From assembly GCA_050250915.1 (NCBI GenBank), contig JBFWNT010000014.1:40148-104147 (forward strand): a stretch of 64,000 nucleotides of DNA, in the 5' to 3' direction. This document shows, piece by piece, positions 9,030-16,755 of this stretch. Under the pieces are notes generated by a model, which worked only from the letters and a program-made list of their open reading frames with translations, did not search any database and was not told where the DNA came from. Source of the DNA: Miltoncostaea sp050250915. Lineage in GTDB: Bacteria; Actinomycetota; Thermoleophilia; Miltoncostaeales; Miltoncostaeaceae. Position numbers and translations under genes: made by a program. Position 1 is the first letter of the stretch. The number at the start of each line of letters is the position of its first letter.

Positions 9030-10514
9030 ATGTCGGTGACCCCCTCAGCGGGCGCGGGCGATGCGGAGCGCCTGCGCGAACTCGGCTACGAGCAGGAGCT
9101 GCGGCGGGGCCTGCGCGGCGTCGACAACGTGGTGGTCGGGTTCGCCGCGATCTCGCCGGTGGTCGCCCTCTACGGGGTGGTCGTGGTGGGCATGGCGGTC
9201 GCGGGCGGCGCGTGGCTGTGGATGCTGCCGGTGGCGCTGGCCGGCCAGTGCCTGCTGCTGGCGGTGTACGCGGAGCTGGCGTCCGAGTTCCCGGTGGCGA
9301 ACGGCGCCTACCAGTGGACGCGGCGGCTGGTGGGCGTCCGCTATGCGTGGTTCAACGGCTGGGTGGTGCTGTGCGCCTACGCGGCGGCGAACACCACGAT
9401 CGCCTACCTGGAGGCGCCGTGGGCGCTCGTGACGATCGGCGTGGAGCCGACGGCGAACGCGATCGTGGTGACGGGCATGGTGCTGATCGTGGTGTGCGCC
9501 CTGGTGAACGCCCGCGGCGTGCACGTGCTGCGGCGGGCGCTGACGGCGGGGATCGCCGCGGAGGTGGTCGCGACGGTCGGCGTGGGGGTGGTGCTGCTGC
9601 TCGCGTTCCGCGAGCAGGACGTCGGGGTGATGTTCGACACCTTCGGCGCGGAGTCGCTGTCGGGCGGCTCGACGGCGGCGGCGATGCTGGCGGCGCTGGC
9701 GGTTGCCGGATGGGTGTTCCTGGGGTTCGACGCGTGCGGGCTCACGTCGGAGGAGACGGTGGATGCCGCCCGCCACGTGCCCCGGGCGGTGTGGACGGCG
9801 CTGCTGCTGGTGGCGGGCGTCGTGATCCTGAACGCGGTGGCGGTGACGCTGGCGCATCCCGACCCTGCGGCGGTGGCGGCGGGGTCGGACGCCGATCCGG
9901 TGGGGACGGCGGTGGCCGAGTCGTTCGGGTCGTGGGCGTCGCGCCCGTTCGCGGCGCTGACCCTGATCGCGTTCCTGTCGTGCGGCATGGCCGCCCAGGG
10001 GATCACCGCGCGGGCGATCTTCTCGGTCGCCCGCGACGGCGTGCTGCCGGCCAGCGGGTTCCTGCGGACGGTGAACCGGAGCGGCGTCCCGATCGGCGCG
10101 ACGGTGGTGACGGCGGTGCTCGCCTGCGCGGGGATGCTGCTGGGGCTCGACTCGGCGGCGATCGGCTCGGTCATCGCGTTCGGCACCGCCGGCATCTACG
10201 CGGCGTTCCTGATGGTGGCGGTCGCGGCCCTCGCCGCCCGGCTCTCCGGGCGCTGGCGGCCCGGCGGCCACGTCCGCCTGGGCCGCTGGGGCATCCCGAT
10301 CAACGTGCTCGCCGTCGGCTGGCTGGCCTTCGAGACGGTGAACATCGCGTGGCCCCGCACGTCCATCGCGCCCCCGGGCGCCCCCTGGTACCAGGTCTGG
10401 GCGGCCCCCCTCCTGCTCCTGCTGATCGCGGTCGCCGGCATCGCCTACATGGTCGCCGCCCGCCCCTGGAGGAGGGTTCCCCCGACCCTGGCGGTGGCCC
10501 CGGCGTCCGAGTGA
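9030..10514 (+). CDS. APC-family amino acid permease
   Basis: A 494-residue integral membrane protein with about 12 hydrophobic segments and the amino acid-polyamine-organocation opening GYEQELRRGLRGVDNVVVGFAAISPV. Conserved family stretches include GAWLWMLPVALAGQ, ELASEFPVANGAYQWTRR and WVFLGFDACGLTSEET. It probably imports an amino acid or amine in exchange with H+; substrate unknown. ATG 9030 follows a TACGCT box by 7 nt, giving a leaderless transcript. Confidence 0.85.
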   Translation: MSVTPSAGAGDAERLRELGYEQELRRGLRGVDNVVVGFAAISPVVALYGVVVVGMAVAGGAWLWMLPVALAGQCLLLAVYAELASEFPVANGAYQWTRRLVGVRYAWFNGWVVLCAYAAANTTIAYLEAPWALVTIGVEPTANAIVVTGMVLIVVCALVNARGVHVLRRALTAGIAAEVVATVGVGVVLLLAFREQDVGVMFDTFGAESLSGGSTAAAMLAALAVAGWVFLGFDACGLTSEETVDAARHVPRAVWTALLLVAGVVILNAVAVTLAHPDPAAVAAGSDADPVGTAVAESFGSWASRPFAALTLIAFLSCGMAAQGITARAIFSVARDGVLPASGFLRTVNRSGVPIGATVVTAVLACAGMLLGLDSAAIGSVIAFGTAGIYAAFLMVAVAALAARLSGRWRPGGHVRLGRWGIPINVLAVGWLAFETVNIAWPRTSIAPPGAPWYQVWAAPLLLLLIAVAGIAYMVAARPWRRVPPTLAVAPASE

Positions 10515-10636
10515 ACGCGGGGTCGCGTTCACGTGAACGGCCCATCAACCCTTCATCGAGCCGTGGAACGGATCGCCCCGAGTTCACCCGACAGGGCGCG
10601 GCGGTTCAAATGAACGTCGGGGTTTCGTTCAATGGA
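10512..10636. promoter_or_regulatory. Array of GTTCA/TGAAC half-sites in a convergent intergenic region
   Basis: Contains perfect GTTCACGTGAAC (10527-10538), near-perfect GTTCAAATGAAC (10604-10615) and single half-sites at 10512, 10582 and 10627. Several are spaced 22-23 bp apart (10512/10534, 10582/10604/10627), about two helical turns. It lies downstream of both flanking genes, so it is not an obvious promoter for them. The same motif recurs at 34330-34364. Confidence 0.45.
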
Positions 10637-10657
10637 CAGCGGGGCCGCGCCCCGTCC

Positions 10658-13429
10658 TCAGGGGGAGGGCTCCGGGACGGGCGCCTCCCCGGGGGCGCCG
10701 AGGGGCATGCCGCGGAGCTGGGAGCGGGCCGTGATCCCGAGCTTGCCGAAGACGTTGCGCAGGTGGGCGTCGATCGTCCTCGGCGAGAGGAACAGCTGGG
10801 CCGCGACCTCCTTGTTGGTGAAGCCCTGCTGGACGTACCGCGCCACCTGGAGCTCCTGGGGGGTCAGCGCGGCGGAGGCGACCGGGTCGCGGCGAACGGC
10901 CGTCTCCCCCGATGCGCGCAGCTCCGAGCGGGCGCGGTCGGCCCACGGCGTCGCGCCCAGGCGCTCGAAGGCGGCGAGCGCCGCGCGCAGCTCCTCGCGC
11001 GCCTCCACCCTCCGGCGGCTGCGGCGCAGGCGTTCCCCGCGCAGCAGGCGGGTGCGGGCCCGGCCGAAGACGTCCTCGTCCTCCGGGTGCAGCGCCAGCG
11101 CGCGGACGAAGTGGGCGTCGGCCTCGGCGGCGTCCTCCGCGACGATCCCCTCGCAGCGCGCCAGGATCGCCGCGCCCGTGCGGGGATGCGCCTCGTGCTC
11201 GGCCAGGCGGGGCACGGCGGCGCGCGCCTCGTCCATCCGCCCGAGCCGGGCGAGCGCCTCGATGAGATCGGGCACCGGCACCAGCTCGTTCACGCGGATG
11301 CCCATCGCGCGCAGCCGCACGGCGCTGGCCTCCGCCTCCGCGACCGCCAGGTCCAGGCGCCCGAGCGTCAGCTCCAGCACGCCCGACTGCGCCAGCACCG
11401 CCTCGCGGAGGTAGTGCGACCCGACCCGCTCGGCGATGTCGAGGCCCTCCGCGACGCCGGCGCGGAACGTCTCCTCGTCGCCCCGGGCCGCGGCGATGAC
11501 CACCAGCTCGAAGAGGTTCTCGAACACCATCGTCTCCTGACCGAGGTCGCGGGCCAGCACCACGCCCTCCGTGGCCGTGGTGATCGCGTCCTCCCAGTCG
11601 CCGGTCCGGCGCGCCGCCCACGCCGCCATGAACAGCGTGTACGGCAGCATCGCCACGGCGCCGCGCGCGCGGGCGGCCGCCACCGCGCCCTGCACCAGCG
11701 GGCGCGCCTCGGCGCATCGCTCCAGCCAGCAGATCCCGATGACGCCGCGGGTCGTCAGGTAGGGGTCGGCCGCCAGCTCCGGCGACGCGGCGAAGATCTC
11801 CGCCGCGCGCTCGAACATCGGCACGCCCTCGCGCCACAGGCCGCTGATGAACAGCGCCTCGCCCATGTCGAGGTCGGCCAGGAAGTCGGCGACGCCGCCG
11901 TCGCGCGGCGCCAGCGCGCGGGCGCGGCGTGACGCGTCCAGGCACGCCGCCGGGTCGCCCGCGTAGAGGGCCGCCTCGAACGCGTCGGACAGGATGCGGG
12001 TGGCCCGCTCCGGGTCGCGCTCCTCCACCAGCACGGCGGCGTCGCGCAGCAGATCGTGGGCGGGCATCGACGGCCCGCCCAGGTGCTGGATGTGGCCGAG
12101 CAGGTGGAGCATGTCGGCGCGGAGCACCGGGTCCTGGGCCTCCTGGACCGCGCCCGCCAGCAGGCGCCGCGCGTGCTCCCCGTGCCCCGAGCGCCAGAAC
12201 GCCTCCGCCGCGCGCAGCTGCCGTCGCAGCCGCGCGTCCTGGTCGGGGGTGAGCGCGGCCGCCCGCTCCAGGGCCGACGCCCCCGCCGCGAACCCGGTGC
12301 GGTCAAGGGCGTCGTCCGCCGCCCGCTCCAGCGCGGCCGCCACGTCCTCGTCGGGGCCGAGCGCCGCGGCGGCGAGGTGCCAGACCCGCCGGTTCCCGTC
12401 CTCGGCCAGCGCGTCGGCCAGGGCCTTGTGCGCGGCGCGCCGCCGCCCCGACGGCGCCCCCTGGTAGACGGCGGAGCGCACCAGGGGGTGGCGGAAGTCG
12501 ATGCGCAGCCCGCTGATGACGACCAGGCCGGAGCGCTCCGCCAGGTCCAGGGCCTCCGGCCCGGCGCCGAGCGCCTCCGCCGCCTCCATCACCAGCGACA
12601 CGCGCCGGCTGTCGTCGGCCGCGGCGGCGAGCAGCAGCACCTGGACGTCGTCGGGCAGCGCCTGCACCCGGTCGAGGTACGTGCGCTCGATCGCCCCCGG
12701 CAGCGGCAGCGTGTCGGGCAGGGGCTCCTCGCCGGCGAGCTGGGCACGGCTGAGGACGGCGGGCATCTCCGACAGGGCCAGGGCGTTGCCGCCCGCCTGC
12801 TCCACGATCAGCGCGCGCACGAAGGGGGCCAGCGTGGTGCCGGCGCGCTCCTCCACCAGGGCGGCCGCGTCGTCGGGCGCCAGGCCCTCGACGGTGACGC
12901 TGGGCAGCCCGCGCCCGTCGAAGTGCCGCTCGTCGCCCTCGCGGGCGGAGATGAGGACGGCGATCCCCTCACCGCCGAGGCGCCGGGCCACGAACTCGAG
13001 GGCGTCGGAGGAGGGCGTGTCCAGCCACTGGGCGTCGTCGACCAGGCACAGCACCGGTCGCCGCTCCGACAGCTCCGACAGCAGCGTCAGGCACGCCGCG
13101 GAGATCAGGAAGCGGTCGTCGCCGCCGCGCTCGGCCATGCCGAGCGCGCCCAGCAGCGCGGCGGCCTGCGGGCCGGGGAGCCGGTCCACGAGGTCCAGGG
13201 CGGGGCGCACCAGCTGGTGGAGGCCGGCGAACGGGAGCTCCACCTCCGACTCGATGCCGCGGACGGTGAGCACGTGCATGTCGGTTGCTCGCTCGCGCGC
13301 GTCCTCGAGGAGCGCGGTCTTGCCCACGCCCGCCTCGCCGCGCAGCACCAGAGTGCCGCTGCGCGATGCGCGCGCATCATCGAGCAGGGCCCCGATCCGG
13401 GACCGCTCGGCGTCCCGGCCGACGAGCAT
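10658..13429 (-). CDS. LAL-type LuxR transcriptional regulator 1
   Basis: A 923-residue large ATP-binding LuxR regulator. P-loop GEAGVGKT at about residues 31-38, Walker B LCLVDDAQWLD at about 130, then long tetratricopeptide-like helical repeats, and a C-terminal LuxR helix-turn-helix (LTPQELQVARYVQQG, TNKEVAAQLFLSPRTI). Such proteins sense an inducer through the repeats and activate transcription. ATG 13429 is 6 nt after a TACGAT box (13436-13441 on the complement), so the mRNA is probably leaderless. More diverged from the two tandem regulators at 14.0-19.5 kb than those are from each other. Confidence 0.88.
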   Translation of the reverse strand: MLVGRDAERSRIGALLDDARASRSGTLVLRGEAGVGKTALLEDARERATDMHVLTVRGIESEVELPFAGLHQLVRPALDLVDRLPGPQAAALLGALGMAERGGDDRFLISAACLTLLSELSERRPVLCLVDDAQWLDTPSSDALEFVARRLGGEGIAVLISAREGDERHFDGRGLPSVTVEGLAPDDAAALVEERAGTTLAPFVRALIVEQAGGNALALSEMPAVLSRAQLAGEEPLPDTLPLPGAIERTYLDRVQALPDDVQVLLLAAAADDSRRVSLVMEAAEALGAGPEALDLAERSGLVVISGLRIDFRHPLVRSAVYQGAPSGRRRAAHKALADALAEDGNRRVWHLAAAALGPDEDVAAALERAADDALDRTGFAAGASALERAAALTPDQDARLRRQLRAAEAFWRSGHGEHARRLLAGAVQEAQDPVLRADMLHLLGHIQHLGGPSMPAHDLLRDAAVLVEERDPERATRILSDAFEAALYAGDPAACLDASRRARALAPRDGGVADFLADLDMGEALFISGLWREGVPMFERAAEIFAASPELAADPYLTTRGVIGICWLERCAEARPLVQGAVAAARARGAVAMLPYTLFMAAWAARRTGDWEDAITTATEGVVLARDLGQETMVFENLFELVVIAAARGDEETFRAGVAEGLDIAERVGSHYLREAVLAQSGVLELTLGRLDLAVAEAEASAVRLRAMGIRVNELVPVPDLIEALARLGRMDEARAAVPRLAEHEAHPRTGAAILARCEGIVAEDAAEADAHFVRALALHPEDEDVFGRARTRLLRGERLRRSRRRVEAREELRAALAAFERLGATPWADRARSELRASGETAVRRDPVASAALTPQELQVARYVQQGFTNKEVAAQLFLSPRTIDAHLRNVFGKLGITARSQLRGMPLGAPGEAPVPEPSP

Positions 13430-13443
13430 GCCGGGATCGTACG

Positions 13444-13486
13444 ACGGCCCGTCCGGCGGCGTCGATGCGCCGCCGGACCGGGCCGT
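13444..13486 (-). terminator. GC-rich hairpin after the secreted protein gene
   Basis: Stem ACGGCCC-G-TCCGGCGGCG pairing with CGCCGCCGGA-CC-GGGCCGT across a 6-nt loop, starting 7 bp past the stop of the gene at 13493. No T-run follows, as is common for terminators in high-GC actinobacteria. Confidence 0.6.
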
Positions 13487-13492
13487 GGGCCG

Positions 13493-13951
13493 TCAGGACG
13501 CGACGGGGATGTCGCAGCCGGAGCCGTCGAACGTCTCGTGGAACGCCTCCGGGTAGGCGGCGAGCTCGTCCTCCAGGTCGGCGAGGTTCTCGGCGGCGGT
13601 GTTGTCGCCGTCCAGGTCCTCGACCGCGTAGTAGAGGTCCCAGTAGGCCTCGGTGAGCGGGTTGTCGTACGCGTTCACCCACTCGTCCAGCTCCTCGTCG
13701 AGGTCGTCGACGGCGCCGCTGATGTCGTCGTAGGCGTCGTCGAGCTGGTCGTTCGTGGCCGTGAGCGGGTTCAGGCCCTCGTAGCTCACGATGGTGGTGC
13801 GCAGGTCCTCGAGGCTCGTACAGACGTCGGCCTTCGCCGACTCCGTGTCCTCGAATGCGAGCGCGTTCACCGTGATGACCGCGCCGCCTGCGAGGGCGCC
13901 CCCGCAGAGGGTGACGGCGATGATGGAGCGCATCTTGTCCGAGATCTTCAT
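13493..13951 (-). CDS. Small exported acidic helical protein, unknown function
   Basis: A 152-residue protein with a basic-hydrophobic N-terminus (MKISDKMRSIIAVTLCGG then AGGAVITVNALA), a signal peptide or membrane anchor. The mature part is strongly acidic (many D and E), helical, with two Cys, one near residue 43 and one near the C-terminus (GSGCDIPVAS), which could form a disulfide outside the cell. AGGAGAACCGCC before ATG 13951 is a strong ribosome site. A regulon-type palindrome lies 57 bp upstream. No family recognised; the design resembles small secreted helical-bundle stress proteins. Confidence 0.65.
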   Translation of the reverse strand: MKISDKMRSIIAVTLCGGALAGGAVITVNALAFEDTESAKADVCTSLEDLRTTIVSYEGLNPLTATNDQLDDAYDDISGAVDDLDEELDEWVNAYDNPLTEAYWDLYYAVEDLDGDNTAAENLADLEDELAAYPEAFHETFDGSGCDIPVAS

Positions 13952-14007
13952 GGCGGTTCTCCTGGTGGGGTGGGTGCCGCCGCCACCATGGGAGCCGCCC
14001 GCCGCAC

Positions 14008-14029
14008 CGGCATCGGCGAGATCTGCCGA
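14008..14029 (-). promoter_or_regulatory. Palindromic regulon motif, copy 3
   Basis: Minus-strand TCGGCAG-ATC-TCGCCGATGCCGG; one half carries two changes from the perfect palindrome. It lies about 57 bp ahead of the secreted acidic protein and directs toward it. Confidence 0.45.
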
Positions 14030-14039
14030 ACCGCCCTGA

Positions 14040-16754
14040 TCAGGCGGGGATGGGGATGTCCCGGAGCGCCCTCCTGGAGTCGATCCCGAGCTTCGCGAAA
14101 ACGCCGCGCAGGTGCGCGTCGATCGTCCGCGGGGAGAGGTACAGCTGGGCCGCGACCTCCTTGTTGGTGAGGCCCTGCGCCACCAGCCGGGCGATCTGCC
14201 GCTCCTGCGGGGTCAGCGCGTCCGCCGCCTCCGGCGTGCGGCGGCGGGCGGTCTCGCCGGACGCGCGCAGCTCCGCGCGGGCCCGCTCGGCCCACGGCTC
14301 GGCGCCGAGCGCCTCGAAGCCCTCGAGCGCCGCCCGCAGCTGCTCGCGCGCGGCCACCCGCTGCCCCAGGCGCCGCAGGTGCCGGCCGAACTGGAGCTGC
14401 ACCCGCGCGTGGTCGAACGGGCGCGACCCGTCCGCCTCGGCGAGCGCCTCCTCGAACAGCGCCGTCGCCTCGTCGCCCTCCGCCAGGAGCGCCTTCATCG
14501 CGGCCAGGCGCCGCCGGCCGGCGGGCAGCGACGCCGCCCGCGCCTCCCACGTCGCGAGGGCGTCCTGCACCTGGTCGGGGCGCCCCGCCAGCAGGGCCGC
14601 CTCCATCCGGTCGGGCGCCATCGTCACCGCGGCCGGGTCGGCGGGGTCGGCCGTGCCGTCCAGGCGCCGGGAGGCGTCCTCCCACCGCCCCTCGCCCATG
14701 TCGGCGAGCGCCATCGCGTAGATCGCCGGCGAGCCGAGCAGCTGTATCCGCGGCCGGAACACCTCGATGATGGCGCCGCCGAGCTCGCGTGCGCGGTCCG
14801 GTCGGCCGGTCACGGCGGCGACCACGGCCTGCGCCGTCATCGCCATGGCCTCGAAGTTCTCGGCGCCGATCTCGCGCGAGAGGGCGACCGCCTCCTCCGC
14901 GGGCCCCGCGGCGTCGGCGTAGCGCTGGGCGAACACCGCTCGGTGGATCGCGAGGATCGCGAGCGCCTCCGTCAGGGATGCGAGCTCGCCGCGCGGGCGC
15001 GCGAGCTCGGCGCCGCGCACCAGGAGCTCCTCGAACGCGTCGGGGTCGCCGAGCCAGACGGCGGCGCCCGACGCCCAGAGCACGTGCCGGGCGTCGTCGG
15101 ACCCCCGGCCCCACGCCACCGTCCGGGCGAGCGCGGGCGCCGCCCCCTCGAAGTCGCCGGCGAGGGTGGCGATGAACCCCCGCACCGCGTCCGCGAGGGC
15201 GCGTGACGTCGGGGACAGCCCGTCCTCGGCGATGCCGTCGATCGCGGCGCCGATGCCGGCCGCCGCGCCGGCGTCGGCGGCGTACCACGCCGACGCGGTC
15301 CCGTACATGAGCAGCTCCACGGCGACGTCCGGATCCGTGTCGGCCAGCTCCGCCGCGACCCGGACCAGCTCGGGCACGGCCTCCGCCGGCGAGCCGATGC
15401 GCCAGGCCGCACCGCAGCGGACGCGCGCGAGCACCGCCCGCATCTGCGGGTCGGCGTCGCGCGGCTCCACGGCGTCCGCCGTCGCCAGCGCCTCGGCGTC
15501 GCGGCCGCCCAGGCTCAGCGCGCGCGCCGCCCGGGTGAGCCGCGCCGCGCGCTCCGGGCCACCGGACGTCAGCTCGGCGGCGCGCGCCCACGCCCGGGCG
15601 GCCGCCTGCTGTCCGCCGCGCTCCTCGGCGCGCGCGGCGGCCGCCTCCAGCTCGCGCAGCGCCGCCGCGTCCTCGCCGATCGCCCCGGCCGCGAGGTGCC
15701 ACGCCCGGCGGTCGGCGCGCGACGGGTCGTCCTCGAGGGCCGCCGCCAGCGCGAGATGCGCCGCCCGCCGCTCGCCCGACGTCGCCGCCCCGTAGACCGC
15801 CGAGCGCACCAGCGGGTGGCGGAACCCCACGCGCGTGCCGCGCACCTGGAGCAGCCCGCTGCGCTCCGCGGCGTCCAGCGCGTCGCCGTCGGCGCCGAGC
15901 GCCGCCGCCGCGCGGGTCACCACGCCCAGGTCCTGGGAGTCGTCGGCGGCGGCCACCAGCAGCAGGGTCTCGGCGGGCGGGGAGAGGCGGGCGACCCGGC
16001 TCGCGAACGCGGCCTCCAGCTGCCGGGTCATCGGCAGGGCATCGGGGAGCGGCTCGGCTCCCGAGAGCTGGCCGGCGCTCATCGCCGCGGGCATCTCGAC
16101 CAGGGCCAGGGCGTTGCCGCGCGCGTAGTCCACCAGCCGCTCGCGCACCGCCGCGCTCGCCCCGCCCGCCGCCTCCTCCACCAGCGCGTGGGCGGCCTCG
16201 TCGCTCAGGCCGTGGAGCATCAGCGAGTCGATCCCGTCGCCGGGGAAGCGCCGCACGTCGCCCTCCCGCGCGCCGAACAGCAGCACGATCCCCTCCGAGC
16301 CCAGGCGCCGGGCCACGAACTGGAGCGCCTCGGACGACGCCGCGTCCAGCCAGTGGGCGTCGTCCACCAGGCACAGCACCGGCCGCGACTCGGCGAGGTC
16401 GGACAGCAGGGTGAGGCACGCGGAGTAGACGAGGAACCGCTCGCCGGCCTCGCCCTCCGCCATCCCCAGGGCGGCGCCGAGGGCCCGTGCCTGCGGCTCG
16501 GGCAGGTCGTCGAGACGGTCGAGGGCGGGGCGCAGCAGCCCGTACAGGCCCGCGTAGGCGAGCTCGGCCTCCGACTCGATCCCGCGCGTCGACAGCACCC
16601 GCATGTCGGTCGCACGCTCCCGCGTGTCGTCGATCAGCGCGGTCTTGCCCACCCCCGCCTCGCCGCGGATCACCAGCGCGGCGCTGCGCGACGACCGCGC
16701 GCCCTCCAGGAGCGCGCCGATGGCGTCCCGCTCGGCGTCCCGGCCGTGGAGCAC
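14040..16754 (-). CDS. LAL-type LuxR transcriptional regulator 2
   Basis: A 904-residue paralogue of the next gene: P-loop GEAGVGKT close to the N-terminus, LCLVDDAHWLD, helical repeats, and C-terminal LuxR HTH (LTPQERQIARLVAQG, TNKEVAAQLYLSPRTI). GTG 16754 (VLHGRDAERD) is chosen because it matches the start of regulator 1 and lies one base after the stop of regulator 3; a GTG at 16793 would add 13 residues and overlap. Most likely co-transcribed with regulator 3. Confidence 0.85.
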   Translation of the reverse strand: MLHGRDAERDAIGALLEGARSSRSAALVIRGEAGVGKTALIDDTRERATDMRVLSTRGIESEAELAYAGLYGLLRPALDRLDDLPEPQARALGAALGMAEGEAGERFLVYSACLTLLSDLAESRPVLCLVDDAHWLDAASSEALQFVARRLGSEGIVLLFGAREGDVRRFPGDGIDSLMLHGLSDEAAHALVEEAAGGASAAVRERLVDYARGNALALVEMPAAMSAGQLSGAEPLPDALPMTRQLEAAFASRVARLSPPAETLLLVAAADDSQDLGVVTRAAAALGADGDALDAAERSGLLQVRGTRVGFRHPLVRSAVYGAATSGERRAAHLALAAALEDDPSRADRRAWHLAAGAIGEDAAALRELEAAAARAEERGGQQAAARAWARAAELTSGGPERAARLTRAARALSLGGRDAEALATADAVEPRDADPQMRAVLARVRCGAAWRIGSPAEAVPELVRVAAELADTDPDVAVELLMYGTASAWYAADAGAAAGIGAAIDGIAEDGLSPTSRALADAVRGFIATLAGDFEGAAPALARTVAWGRGSDDARHVLWASGAAVWLGDPDAFEELLVRGAELARPRGELASLTEALAILAIHRAVFAQRYADAAGPAEEAVALSREIGAENFEAMAMTAQAVVAAVTGRPDRARELGGAIIEVFRPRIQLLGSPAIYAMALADMGEGRWEDASRRLDGTADPADPAAVTMAPDRMEAALLAGRPDQVQDALATWEARAASLPAGRRRLAAMKALLAEGDEATALFEEALAEADGSRPFDHARVQLQFGRHLRRLGQRVAAREQLRAALEGFEALGAEPWAERARAELRASGETARRRTPEAADALTPQERQIARLVAQGLTNKEVAAQLYLSPRTIDAHLRGVFAKLGIDSRRALRDIPIPA

Positions 16755-16755
16755 G

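Noticed and set aside
10515..10657. GTTCA/TGAAC sites as a CRISPR array or LexA boxes.
   Set aside because: Repeats are only 12 bp with varying spacing and no spacer-repeat alternation, and the order differs from the actinobacterial SOS box (CGAAC-N4-GTTCG).
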